From assembly GCA_037953745.1 (NCBI GenBank), contig JBAKBP010003128.1, positions 31,001-95,000 of the forward strand: DNA of 64,000 bases. Direction: 5' to 3'. The notes beneath the pieces were generated by a model. That model ran no database searches. It saw only the letters and a program-made list of their open reading frames with translations, and had not been told where the DNA came from. The DNA comes from Lithodes maja (Eukaryota > Arthropoda > Malacostraca > Decapoda > Lithodidae). Positions 32,253 to 43,897 of the stretch are shown here, one piece after another (position 1 is the first letter of the stretch; each line of letters starts with the position of its first letter). The position numbers and the translations under genes are program-made.

Positions 32253-34497
32253 AAAGAAGTGGGTGAGGAGAGCGGGAGGGAGGCGAGGGGAGGGTGGAAT
32301 GGTGAGGAGGGTGGAGAGGTTGCAGGAGGAGGAAGTCAGGGAGGAGTACAGGAGAGCAGTGGAAAGACGACTAGGTGGGTTCGACCTGGAAGTTATGGAG
32401 GAAGTGGAGGAGATGAGCAAGGTGTTTAAGGATGAGATCTGTGCAGCATGTGAGGAGGTGTGTGGAGTGAGGAGAAGAGGGAGGGGAGTGAAAGGTACAG
32501 CATGGTGGACAGAAGAGGTAAGAATAGCTGTGGAAGAAAAGAAGAAAGCATATAGAGAGTGGTTGGGTAGTAGAGGGAATGAAGATTCCGAGAGACAGAA
32601 ACGAGCGAGGTACGTGGAGAGTAAGAGGGTGGTGAAGAGAGTAGTGAAGGAAAGTAAGAGAAGAGTAGATGAGGAATTTGGAAGGAATCTGAGTGTAAAA
32701 TGGAGGGAGAGTAAGAAACTGTTCTGGAAAGAAGTCAAGAAAGTTAGGGAAGGTAGCAAGGGAAACAGTAAGGGTGTGAAAGATAAGAATGGGAGAATGC
32801 TAGCCGAGAAGCAAGAGAGAGTCGAAAGATGGAGGGAGTACTTCAGTGAGTTGCTAAATGAAAGGAATGAAGAGCCAGCAAACATAGCTGGATATGGTAT
32901 GGGAGGGAGAAGAAGAGAAGTAGTGGAGGAGGAGGTGGGGATCAGGAGGTCAGAAGTGTGGGAAGCCATGAAAAGAGTGAAGTTGGGGAAAGCACCAGGA
33001 ACAGATGGAGTGTGTGGGGAAATGTTGAGGTATGGTGGTGAGATAGTGATAGAATGGGTATGGAAAATGTGCAAACTAGCATGGGAGAAGGGGAGTGTAC
33101 CCGATGACTGGAAGACTGGCATAATAGTCCCCCTATATAAGGGCAAAGGGGAAAGAGGAGTGTGTGGTAACCACCGAGGAATATGTCTTCTAAGCGTAGT
33201 AGGGAAGGTATACAGTAGGGTAGTGATTGAGAGAGTGAGAGTGAGAACGGAGAAATGGATAGGCGACGAGCAGGGAGGCTTTAGGAAGGGAAGAGGATGT
33301 GTAGATCAGATTTTTACCCTGAATTGTGTTGTGGAGAAGTATCTGGAGAAGAAACAAAAGGTGTATGTTGCCTTTATGGACTTGGAGAAGGCCTATGACA
33401 GAGTGGATAGAGAAGGTTTGTGGAAAGTACTTAGAATATACGGGGTAGAGGGCAAGTTGCTGAAAGCAGTGAAGAGCATGTATGAGGGTGCAAAGGCGGC
33501 AGTACGTGTGGAGAGTGAGCAGAGCGAGTTCTTTGACCTGAATGTTGGTTTGAAACAGGGGTGTGTGATGTCCCCGTGGTTGTTTACTGTATATATGGAT
33601 GGAGTTATGAAAGAAATACTATCAAGAGCAGTGGATGTTGGTGTATCGCTGAAAAGGGAGGGAATTGAGTGGAAGCTACCTATACTGCTGTTTGCGGATG
33701 ATACAGTTCTGATGAGTGATAATGAATGGGAGTTGCAGGGTCTGGTAAATGAGTTTGGAACAGTGTGCGAAAAACGGAATTTGAAGGTAAATACGGGGAA
33801 GAGCAAGGTTATGGTCTTCGAAAGGGGTGAAGTCACAGAGTGTGAGGTGAAGCTGAACGGTCAGGCTATGGAGATCGTCAACTCTTTTAAGTATCTGGGC
33901 AGTGTGTTGAGTAAAGATGGGACTATGGATGAAGAGGTGCGGGAGAGGGTACAACAGGGGAAGAGGGTTGTAGGAACGCTAAAAGCAGTAACAAGAAATA
34001 GGGTGGTCAGTATGGAAGTGAAGAAGTCCTTGCATGACAGTGTGGTAATCCCGACACTGACTTACGGAAGCGAAGCATGGACGTTGGTTGAGAGACTCAG
34101 ACCAAGAGTGAGAGCAGTGGAAATGAATTACTTAAGGAGTGCGTGCGGAATTACATGGAGGGATAGACAGACTAATGAGGAAGTAAGAAGGAGGTGTGGT
34201 GTGGAGGTAGATGTGCTGGAAAGTGTGAAAAGGAACAACTTGAGATGGTTCGGCCATATGGAACGTATGGAAAGCGAGAGAATGACTAAGAGGGTGTACG
34301 AGAGCGAGGTGGAGGGACAGAGGGGGAGAGGTAGACCGAATATGAGGTGGAAGGATGGAGTGAGGAACTACAGGAATGAAGGCGGTGCTGGTTGGGGGGA
34401 GGGGCGTCGACTGACTGGGGACAGAGGTGCATGGGGGCGGTTCGTTCGTGGCCACCCCTTCGGGGATCACGGCGTCCGGCAATAGATAGATAGATAG
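32253..34497 (+). pseudogene. RTE-like LINE B, 5'-truncated, RT largely intact
   Basis: The insertion is flanked by an 11-bp target-site duplication ATAATTAAGCA (32242-32252 and 34498-34508). It ends in CGTCCGGC and a short (ATAG)n tail. The coding part (to 34485, about 740 codons) begins in the linker between endonuclease and RT. It contains GKAPGTDGV, GNHRGICLLSVVGKVY, QGGFRKGRGCVDQ, AFMDLEKAYDRVDR, LKQGCVMSPWLF and the catalytic LFADDTVLM, then a C-terminal block with FGHMERMESERM and GRGRPNMRW typical of RTE-type proteins. No stop interrupts it. The endonuclease is missing through 5' truncation, so the copy cannot act alone. Confidence 0.88.
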
Positions 34498-34508
34498 ATA
34501 ATTAAGCA

Positions 34509-34689
34509 TCTTGAGAATAATAAATTAATCGGTGATAGGCAATATGGTTTTAGACGATGTCGATCAACTGCAGACATGCTTTGCCTTCTTACGCATCAAA
34601 TCAACCAAGCTACAGACCAACATGGTGAAACACATACAATAGCACTGGATATATCAAAGGCATTTGATAGAGTCTGGCATCAATCCTTA
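34509..34689 (+). pseudogene. LINE A, middle RT part
   Basis: The LINE A frame resumes after LINE B with QYGFRRCRSTADML and IALDISKAFDRVWH, conserved reverse transcriptase blocks including the first catalytic aspartate region. It is cut again at 34689 by LINE C. Confidence 0.85.
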
Positions 34690-34994
34690 GTGGTGGGCTG
34701 ACCCTTTGTCAGAGTGAGGGTTGGTGTCCTCTACTTCCCATAGCCCCTTCTATCTTTTTCTCCTTCTGCATCTCTAATTTTTTTCAAATGGCGTAGGGAT
34801 GCGGCGACCCCAACGCCCGCCACTTTCTGGTGCAGGTAGCCTCCTCTGTGGTGGAGGGGTGAGAAATTTCCACCACCGCTTTTCTCCGGCGAGACGTAGA
34901 AGTCGGCTAAAGGGGATCGGGGGCGGGGGGCCTGGTATCCTTCTCCCCTTAAATAAATCTACCAAAAAAACGAGACAGAGATAGGGGCGAGGGA

Positions 34995-37900
34995 ATGCGT
35001 TCGTGGTCCCGGACCCTAAGAATAGGAGCTTTGAATGTGCGTGGATGTAGTACGAATGAGAAGCGAGAGGATATTGGAAGGTTATTTGAAAGAAGGATGT
35101 ATGATGTCCTTGCACTGAATGAAACAAAGATGAAAGGAGAGGGAGAAGTGGATTTTGGAAACGTGATCGGTAGAAAGTCTGGAGTAGACGAGGGAGTCAG
35201 GGGGAAAGAAGGAGTGGCTATTATTGTGAAGGAGGAGTTGAGAGAGTTTATAAAAGAGTGGAAAGAGGTGTCATCAAGGCTAATGTGGGTGAGAATGCGG
35301 TTTAAGGGTGAAAGGTGGGTTTTTGTAAGTGCGTATGGACCAGGAAGTGAAAGAGTTAGACGAGGTAGAGGGTTTCTGGGAGGATTTGAGAGATTGTCTA
35401 CAAGGGTTTGATGAAAATGAAAATGTTATAGTTTTAGGGGACCTAAATGCTAGGGTAGGAAATGAGCCTGTTGAGGGAGTCATCGGTAGTTTTGGTGTGG
35501 ATGGTGTAAACGAGAGTGGAGAAAGACTGAAAAATGTATGTGAAGAGTGTAGATTGAGTGTAGGTAATACGTTCTTCAAAAAAAGGCGTATACACAAGTA
35601 CACCTGGCATAGACTTGTGAGGGGAGAGATTGTAGAGAGGGCATTGATGGATTATGTGCTGGTGACAAGGGAAAGATTGTGTAGACTGCTGGATGTGAAT
35701 GTGATGAGAGGTGAGGCGGAGGGTATGTCAGATCATTACCTGGTGGAGGGAAAGCTAAGAGTTAAGAGTTACAGGAGAATAAGAGACAAGCGTGAAGTAA
35801 GAGGTAATAAAAGTTAGTGAGTTAGAGAAGAGTGAAAAAGAGAGGGAGTACAAGGAAAGACTAAATGAAAAGTGGATGGAAGTGAGAGAGATGGAAGAGA
35901 GAGAAGTAGAGGTTGAATGGCAACAGTTTAAGGAAGGAGTGAAAGCAAGTGCAGAGGTAGTATGCGGCAAAAGGAAAGTAGGAGGCAGAGGTATCAGGAA
36001 GGGAAGCGAGTGGTGGAATGATACGGTGAGAAAGGCAGTTGAGGAGAAGAGACAGTGTTTTGAGAGGGTTTTACAGGATGGTAGTGTTGAGGTATGGGAG
36101 AGGTACAAGGAGAAAAGGAGAGAGGCAAAACGGAAAATTAGAGAAGCAAAAAAAGATGCAAACGAAAGGTGGGGCCAAAGGCTGAGTGAGAATTTTGAAG
36201 AACGAAAGAAGATGTTCTGGAAGGAGGTAAATAAAGTAAGGAAAGGAGGACAAAAGAGGGAAGAGTCGGTGAAAGATGAAAATGGAGAATTACTAGTGGA
36301 ACCAGTTGAAGTGAGGAAGAGATATGCTGAGTATTTTGAATCTTTGTTAAATACAAGAGATGGAAGAGAAGCAGTGATTGAAGCAGAGGTGGATGGAGAT
36401 AGGTTACCCAGGCCACCCAGGTGGCAGGGAATGAATGAAAGGATTGAGGAAAATGAGGTGAAAGAAGCAGTGAAACAAATGAGAGCGGGAAAAGCAGAAG
36501 GTTTGGATGGTATTGCTGTGGAGTGTATAAAGAAGGCTGGAGATGTGATAATAGATTGGTTGGTGAGACTTTTCAATGTGTGCTTTGTTGTGTCAATGGT
36601 ACCAATAGACTGGAAGAGTGCATGTATTGTGCCGTTGTACAAGGGGAAGGGAGATCGGCAGGAGTGTTCAAGTTATAGAGGTATTAGTTTATTGTCAGTG
36701 GTTGGAAAGCTGTATGGCAGGGTGTTGATAGAGAGGATAATAAAGTGTACGGAAGTTGCAATAGGAGAAGAACAGTGCGGTTTTAGGAGGGGAAGAGGGT
36801 GCGTGGATCAGATGTTTGCAGTAAGACAGTTATGCGAGAAGTATTTAGAGAAGCATAAGGAGATATTTTGGGCTTTTATGGACTTGGAAAAAGCATATGA
36901 TCGTGTGGACCGTGAAGCAATGTGGAAGGTGTTAAGGATTTATGAAATAGGAGGAAATTTGTTAGAAGCAGTTAAGAGTTTTTATGAAGGGAGCAGAGCA
37001 CGTATGGAAAGCGAGAGAATGACTAAGAGGGTGTACGAGAGCGAGGTGGAGGGACAGAGGGGGAGAGGTAGACCGAATATGAGGTGGAAGGATGGAGTGA
37101 GGAACTACATGAATGAAGGCGGTGCTGGTTGGGGGGAGGGGCGTCGACTGACTGGGGACAGAGGTGCATGGGGGCGGTTCGTTCGTGGCCACCCCTTCGG
37201 GGATCACGGCGTCAGGCAATAGATAGATAGATAGATAGATAGCAGAGCATGTGTGAGAGTAGGAAATGGTGAGTTGAGTGAATGGTTTGAGGTAAAGGTA
37301 GGTTTGCGACAGGGTTGTGTAATGTCACCATGGCTGTTTAATATGTTTATGGATGGTGTGGTGAGGGAGGTGAAAAGGAGAACTATGGGAAGAGGATTGG
37401 GTTTAGTAGGAAAGAATGGTAGAGATTGGGAGTTGAATCAGTTGCTGTTCGCTGATGACACAGCATTGGTGGCGGATTCTGATGAGAAACTGCAGCGGGT
37501 AGTCAAAGAGTTTGGTGTGGTTTGTGGAAGGAGGAAACTGAAGGTGAACGTCAATAAAAGTAAAGTAATGGTGTGTAATAGGGGAGAGCATAGGGTGAAT
37601 CTAGATGTGAGGCTGGATGGGGAAATATTGGAACAAGTAGAGTGTTTTAAATATCTAGGAGGAACGATAAGCAGGAGTGGAGGTATGGAAATGGAGGTAA
37701 AACAGAGAGTGTGTGAAGGAAGGAAGGTTTTCGGAGCAATGGGAAGTATGTGGAAGACGAGAAATCTCGGAGTGAAAGTAAAAAGTGCACTGTATCAAGG
37801 AATTGTTGTGCCAACAGTGATGTATGGGGCTGAGACATGGACTCTGAAGAAAAAGGAGAAAAGAGGGCTGGATGTGATGGAGATGAGCTGCTTGAGGAGT

Positions 37901-38215
37901 ATGTGTGGAGTTACTCGTAGAGACAGATTGAGGAATGAAGAGATACGTAGGAGAGTGGGGCAGCAGGAACATTTGTCAGCCAGAGTGGACAGAAGGGTGC
38001 TGAGCTGGTATGGTCATGTTGAACGAATGGGAGATGAAAGGCTTACAAAGAGAAGATGTGAGTCAGGTACAAGGGGAGATAGAAGGGCAGGAAGACCCCC
38101 ATTGAGATGGAGAGACTGTGTAAGAAAGGCTTTGGATGATAGAGGAATGACTATAGATCAGGCAGGGGAAGTGGTGGTGGACAGGAGTGAATGGAGAATG
38201 CTTGTGAATAGTTGA
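34995..38215 (+). pseudogene. LINE C ORF: endonuclease, RT and C-terminal region, frameshifted and interrupted
   Basis: The endonuclease opens at 34995 (RIGALNVRG, ALNETKM). The frame changes near 35335-35400 and continues at 35329-35817 with LGDLNARVGNE, ALMDYVLV and SDHYLV. It changes again around 35815, and reverse transcriptase runs 35876-36994 (YRGISLLSVVGKLYGR, CGFRRGRGCVDQ, AFMDLEKAYDRVDR). The LINE B-type fragment interrupts it. It resumes at about 37250 with LRQGCVMSPWLF and the catalytic LLFADDTALV, then ends with WYGHVERMGDERL and AGRPPLRWRD at 38215. At least two frameshifts and one insertion make it non-functional. Confidence 0.88.
37001..37240 (+). mobile_element. LINE B-family 3' fragment inside LINE C
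   Basis: The 240 bp are almost identical to the last 240 bp of LINE B (34262-34497), ending GGCGTCAGGCAATAGATAG. A 9-bp target-site duplication AGCAGAGCA lies at 36992-37000 and 37241-37249. This is the innermost and youngest layer of the nest. Confidence 0.92.
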
Positions 38216-38585
38216 GTGAACACGTGGTCTTTTGGAGTAAGGGGTCGGGCGCAAGTTCGACTAGATAATAGTCCATCAGGCGCCTGGCCCGGGGGGACGA
38301 TTAATATGAAGGGTGTGCCTGGAAGTGTGGTGGGAGGGCTTGTGGCTTTGGCTCCGCTGCATGTCTGCCTGCCGAGATCGGAACCTCTCCGGGTGGTCAG
38401 GGGCCGGGGGAGTGCTGGAGCGACCTTGGTAACCCTGGTCTCTGGGTCTTCTCCTGGGTGACCTGGATGTGTGTGAGTTTGTGTTTTTTATCTGTGTTTA
38501 TTTTTTGTTTTATGTTTTTGTGTTTTCCCTGTTCTTGCTCTGTCTTGAGTCGGCTACCCCCAAAATGGGGATTGGGCCTGAGCAT

Positions 38586-38619
<34 letters not shown>

Positions 38620-38628
38620 CAATCCTTA

Positions 38629-39766
38629 TTGTCGAAGATGTCACACTACGGCCTTGCATCATTAGTTCCACTAATTTCTTCTTATCTTCATAACAGAAAA
38701 ATATGTGTAATGGTAGATGGCCTTTATTCTCAATTTCACTCAATAAATGCTGGTGTTCCCCAGGGATCAGTTTTGGCCCCAATTCTGTTCCTCATTCATA
38801 TCAATGATCTCATATCTACCACTCATAATCCAATACATTCCTACGCAGATGACTCAACACTCCACAGTTCCTTCACATTTACCAATTCTGTCACCCAACC
38901 CGATCTTATAAATTCAAAAATAAACACTGCAATTTCTCTGAACCAGGACCTTTCTAGAATTAATGGATGGGGACAAAAGAATCTAGTTTCCTTTAATGCA
39001 CAGAAAACCAAGTACATTCAATTTTCTAACCGACAGAATCTCACTGACTCCCATATATTTTTTAATGATGTAAATATTCCCACTTCCCCTAGTATTGACA
39101 TTCTCGGTGTAACATTAACTACTAACTTGAGCTGGACACATTATGTTAGAAGCATTGCTAAGAATGCCTCTAAAAAACTGGGACTCCTGTACAGAGTTCG
39201 AGAATTCTTCACTGACGAGCAGTTGGCCGTGATATATAAAAGTCATGTGCGTTCTCAGATGGATTACTGTTCACCTCTGTGGGGTGGAAGTGGAGTGGTT
39301 GCATTGAGGCAGTTGGACAAAATTCAAAATAAAGCTATTAGATTAATCAATAACCCTGCAATCACACAGGACCTTCCTACATTATCCATACGAAGAAACG
39401 TTGCATCCCTTGCATTATTCTACAGATATTTTCACAGCAATTGTTCCGAGGAACTTGCTTCAATTGTGCCGCCTCTCCACATCTTTCCCCGTAGAACTAG
39501 GGCAGCTGAGAGCGCCCTTGAATTTACACTTTCTCCTCCACAATGCAGAACTTCTGCTTATCAGAATTCATTTATCCCCAGAGCTACTACTCTTTGGAAT
39601 TCACTTCCCTCGAATTGCTTTCCACAAACTTACAATCTACAAATGTTTAAATCCAGTTGTTACAAACATTTTATGAATGGAGGATGCCTTTAGGCACATG
39701 GACCTTTTTGTTTTATCTGTGTTTTTCCTTCCTCCGTTCATTGTCTCCTTAAAAAAAAAAAAAAAA
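38629..39766 (+). pseudogene. LINE A, C-terminal RT part, 3' UTR and poly(A)
   Basis: The LINE A frame resumes after LINE C and stops at 39693. It contains AGVPQGSVLAPILFLIHIND, the catalytic SYADDST box and a C-terminal thumb region (LLYRVREFFTDEQL, CSPLWGG). A 3' untranslated region follows and ends in a 16-A run at 39751-39766. Removing the nested insertions leaves a LINE of about 2.35 kb that lacks most of the endonuclease. Confidence 0.88.
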
Positions 39767-39828
39767 TTCACTAAAATGGCAACATTACCCCTTGGACTGA
39801 ATGGCATTGTATCTATCTTTTTAATTAA

Positions 39829-41869
39829 CAATAACGACATAAATACATCTTGGAAGTTATTCGAAACCACTTACCTAAAAGCAGTGCAAGACTGCATACC
39901 ATCGAAAATACGGCGTCCAGGCCATAATAATAAGCCCAAATGGTGGAATAAAGATATTTCAAACTGCCTGCTTGTTAAAAAATTTGCTAATGATAGATTA
40001 AAATCCTCACAAAATGACGAAGAACGGGTGAAATTTGTAGAGCTACGACGCAAAGCCAAAAAGTTAATTAAGCAAAGTAAAAAGACCTTAGAGTTACATA
40101 TTGCGAATCAAAGTAAAACAAACCCGAAAGAATTCTATAGTTATATCAGAAAGAAAAAAGTAGTTACTTCAACTGTTGGACCGTTAGTCGATGAAAAAGG
40201 AGAATACACCAAAGACGAAGTACAAATGAGTAATGCCCTCAATACCTTCTTTGCATCAGTTTTTACAACCGAAGACCTCAGTGATATCCCTACACCATCG
40301 CCGATTCAGATTGATAATTCAGATGTTCTAAGCAATATCACCGTTACAGAGAGAGAAGTATTGAATTGTTTAGATAAACTCAAAGTAAATAAAACGCCAG
40401 GACCTGATACAATCTCGCCTAGAGTTCTAAAGGAAGCTAAGAATGAGCTCTCCAAACCACTGACATTACTATTCAATAAATCCTTGCAGTCTGGAACTAT
40501 GCCTGATCAGTGGAAGCTAGCCAACGTAACACCGATATTCAAAAAAGGCAGCAAATCCCTACCCAGTAACTATCGTCCAATTAGCTTAACCTCAGTTGTA
40601 TGTAAAATGCTAGAAACGGTCATACGAGACAGACTCGTAAATCACTTAGAGGAAAATAACATACTTAAAGATACTCAACACGGCTTTCGTAAAAAACGTT
40701 CCTGTTTAACAAACCTCTTAGACTTCTTCCACGATATCCTCAACCTCTACGATGAGAGTAAAGCTGTAGATATTATATACCTTGATTTTCAAAAGGCCTT
40801 TGACAAAGTTCCCCACAAACGTTTACTGCTAAAACTAAAAGCGCATGGAATACAAGACGGTGTGTTGAAATGGATAGAAAATTGGCTCAACAACAGAAAG
40901 CAAAGAGTAGTCATAAACGGTAAGGCATCTAAATGGACCAATGTAAGTAGCGGGGTACCCCAGGGATCGGTACTAGGACCAATTCTCTTTCTAATTTACA
41001 TCAACGACATAGATGAGGGTCTCACCTGCACAATCTCAAAATTTGATGACGATACAAAAATTGCAAATAGCGTACTCTCAAAAGAACAAGTTGACGATAT
41101 GCAACACAATCTAGATAAATTGTCATGTTGGGCCCAAATTTGGCAAATGAGTTTCAATGCGGATAAATGTAAAGTACTACATGTCGGATACCTAAATGAG
41201 AAAGCAAACTATTCGATGAATGGCACTCAGCTTAAGAATGTAAACAGAGAAACTGATCTGGGAGTAACAATATCGAGTAACCTAAAACCGAGTCAACAAT
41301 GTTCAGAAGTTGTTAAGAAGGCAAACAAAATAATTGGCTTTATAGGCAGGTCATTTGAGCATAAATCCAAAGAAGTTATCCTAACCCTTTACAATTCCTT
41401 AGTCCGCCCTCTTCTGGAATACTGCGTTCAATCTTGGTGCCCTTATTACCAAAAAGATATAAACAAGCTAGAACGAGTTCAACGTAGAGTTACCAAAATG
41501 ATACCTAGCCTAAAGAACAAACCATACGAAGAGCGTCTTAGAGAATTAAATCTATTTCCTTTAACCCAGCGCAGATTAAGAGGCGACTTAATTCAAGTGT
41601 TCAAAATCATCAAAGGCATCGACAATATGAACTGTAGTAAGTACTTCACTATCGACCAATCTAATTACACACGGGGAAACCGTTGCAAAATTATTGGTAA
41701 ATCTTTTAACTCGCACGAATCTAAGAATTTCTTCTTCAATCGAGTTGTCAACTTGTGGAATGGGCTTCCCCGAAACGTTATAGACTGCAGCACCGTTGAT
41801 TCATTTAAATTCCGCCTAGACAAATATCTCGCATCAAACCCGCGACTGACTGCGTTTGTAAATGAATAA
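39829..41869 (+). CDS. CR1-like RT, open frame but altered catalytic box
   Basis: The frame is open from the truncation point to 41869, about 680 codons. An upstream open stretch from 39677 belongs to LINE A's tail and the foldback arm and is fortuitous. RT blocks are NKTPGPDTISPRVL, NYRPISLTSV, QHGFRKKRSC, YLDFQKAFDKVPHK and SGVPQGSVLGPILFLIYIND. The catalytic box reads FDDD instead of the FADD seen in copy 1 (about 41041-41052). The two catalytic aspartates remain, but the added acidic residue is unusual. There is no endonuclease, so it is not autonomous. Confidence 0.85.
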
Positions 41870-42089
41870 CTTTATCCTCCCCTCAGTTACTAACCCATAT
41901 GTCCCCTACTAACTTCCTAGTCCTGCCACGTTAGTGGCAGGGCAGTAGTTCCCTTTCCAATGTTCCCTTACCCACTCTAAACCACTGTTTGGACACTTGA
42001 TCCTCAGTGTTTTGGAGGACAAGCAGCCTAGAAGGGTCACTAGATATGTTGTTGCTTGATTTCCTTTGTACTCCTTTGTACTCCTTTGT
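39829..42089 (+). mobile_element. CR1-like LINE, copy 2, 5'-truncated
   Basis: It matches copy 1 from about 24823 to its CTTTGTACTC repeats. It interrupts the right arm of the foldback element, which resumes at 42090. There is no clear target-site duplication, as usual for CR1. Confidence 0.9.
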
Positions 42090-42299
42090 TAACTTAAATC
42101 ATGTAATAACTCCGTTATTATAAATACTCAACCTCATGTTCATAGAATAATGTATTCTTATTTTTGTCTGAAGAGTCCACCATATAATTTATGAAAAGCA
42201 TTACTGGAACACCCTGTATATATATATATATTATATATCTCAATAATTTGGTAATGTAACTATATATTTTTACATTCCTAAATTGTACATTAATATACT

Positions 42300-42372
42300 T
42301 GGTTAGGTTAGGTTTTGGTTAGGTTAGGTTTTGGTTAGGTTAGGTTTTGGTTAGGTTAGGTTAGGTTAGGCA
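42300..42372. repeat. TTAGG-type repeat
   Basis: GGTTAGGTTAGGTTTT units repeat four times. The motif equals the insect/crustacean telomere repeat with spacers, placed internally. Confidence 0.8.
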
Positions 42373-42534
42373 TCTGGATAAATCTACAGTTATACTACCC
42401 CTATTTTGTGGCTATTCTGTTGGTACTAATGGGTTAATATTATTAGTGGTAGACTTGGTATGGTTTGATGATGCGCGGAAATGTATATTTGACTTGAAAT
42501 AGATACATTGAAGTGTTACAAACCTTCGTGAACC

Positions 42535-42660
42535 CATAAACAGGGAACGTGAGCTGGGTTTAGACCGTCGCGCGCCCATGAACAGGGAACGTGAGCTGGG
42601 TTTAGACGGTCGCGCACCCATAAACAAGGAACGTGAGCTGGGTTTAGACTGTCGCAGAGA
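42535..42660. repeat. 42-bp tandem repeat, three copies
   Basis: Units start near 42535, 42577 and 42619 and contain AGGGAACGTGAGCTGGGTTT and a GTCGCGC segment. No gene. Confidence 0.8.
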
Positions 42661-42773
42661 CAGGGTAGTTTTCGGTTCTTATGTTCTATCCAACAACCAA
42701 CTCTACTCCTAAAATCGATTAATAGGTTAGGCTAATTTAAAAAATACTAAAATGCGACGGTCCTCGGTATTAA

Positions 42774-43734
42774 CCCTCCCCGACATATGATGCAATTTTG
42801 AGCCTATTAGGGATACTTTAAAGCCTTTGTTACCATCAGGGGTATTTATAAAGCATTAGTTTAGTTACTTCAACCTCTGCAGTTGTCTTGAGTTAGCTGT
42901 GTTGAGCCTATTGAGGATACTTTAAAGCCTTTGTTACCATCAGGGGTATTTATAAACCTTTAGTTTAGTTACTTCAACCTCTGCAGTTGTCTTTGAGTTA
43001 GCTGTGTTGAGCCTATTGGGGATACTTTAAAACCTTTGTTACCATCAGGGGTATTTATAAACCTTTAGTTTAGTTACTTCAACCTCTGCAGTTGTCTTTG
43101 AGTTAGCTGTGTTGAGCCTATTGGGGATATTTTAAAGCCTTTGTTACCATCAGGGGTATTTATAAACCTTTAGTTTAGTTACTTCAACCTCTGCAGTTGT
43201 CTTTGAGTTAGTTGTGTTGAGCCTATTGGGGATACTTTAAAGCCTTTGTTACCATCAGGGGTATTTATAAACCTTTAGTTTAGTTACTTCAACCTCTGCA
43301 GTTGTCTTTGAGTTAGCTGTGTTGAGCCTATTGGGGATACTTTAAAGCCTTTGTTACCATCAGGGGTATTTATAAACCTTTAGTTTAGTTACTTCAACCT
43401 CTGCAGTTGTCTTTGAGTTAGCTGTGTTGAGCCTATTGGGGATACTTTAAAGCCTTTGTTACCATCAGGGGTATTTATAAACCTTTAGTTTAGTTACTTC
43501 AACCTCTGCAGTTGTCTTTGAGTTAGCTGTGTTGAGCCTATTGGGGATACTTTAAAGCCTTTGTTACCATCAGGGGTATTTATAACCCTTTAGTTTAGTT
43601 ACTTCAACCTCTGCAGTTGTCTTTGAATTAGCTGTGGGCAGAAAACTAATTTCGGAGAGGTAATTATAAGAGTGAGAGAACTCTATTTCTTATTGCTATT
43701 CTGGCAACCTCTGCGTCATATGAGTCTGAACGGG
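42774..43734. mobile_element. TTAA-flanked element with eight 105-bp repeats (961 bp)
   Basis: TTAA at 42770-42773 and 43735-43738. Ends are CCCTCCCCGACATATGATGC and GCGTCATATGAGTCTGAACGGG, imperfect inverted repeats. Inside, units starting GAGCCTATTGGGGATACTTT begin at 42800, 42904, 43009, 43114, 43219, 43324, 43429 and 43534. The unique 3' part follows. The copy at 53357-54317 has the same length and repeat number. No protein frame. Confidence 0.85.
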
Positions 43735-43897
43735 TTAAACAACACTTTATATCAAAGAAAAAATTCAAAACAACAACAAATTAGCCTACCTGAAAAACTG
43801 GTATCTGGTTGGTGATAAATTTGTATCAAAATGAATGGTTTTTTTCGGTTTCCGCGTCTGCTGAACCATCCAAAAACACGCTAAAAGGCGTATTTTG

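Larger units (their letters stand above)
34690..38617 (+). mobile_element. RTE-like LINE C, near full length, itself interrupted
   Basis: An 11-bp target-site duplication ATCAATCCTTA lies at 34679-34689 and 38618-38628. The 3' end is GGGCCTGAGC and (ATAG)n. A 5' untranslated region of about 300 bp precedes the endonuclease and 400 bp of 3' untranslated sequence (38216-38617) follows the coding part. A 240-bp LINE B-family fragment sits inside it at 37001-37240. Confidence 0.9.
30864..42216. mobile_element. Foldback DNA element expanded by nested LINEs
   Basis: Outer ends CAGGGTGTTCCAGTAATGC (30864) and GCATTACTGGAACACCCTG (to 42216) are inverted repeats next to TA on both sides (30862-30863 and 42217-42218), as for Tc1/mariner-type elements. 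The left arm runs about 270 bp to a centre near 31134. The right arm is found in three pieces: about 31135-31224, 39768-39828 and 42090-42216, together about 280 bp. Two LINE insertions cut the right arm, so the original element was roughly 550 bp with no coding capacity. Arm sequences can be followed in register across both insertions. Confidence 0.85.

Noticed and set aside
32238..33146. 302-codon minus-strand Ser/Leu/Thr-rich frame
   Set aside because: It is the antisense shadow of the purine-rich RTE-like coding strand; a matching shadow exists opposite LINE C (35755-36642).
39677..39828. N-terminal extension of the CR1 copy 2 frame
   Set aside because: It reads through LINE A's 3' untranslated region, its poly(A) run and a foldback arm, so it is not part of the CR1 protein.
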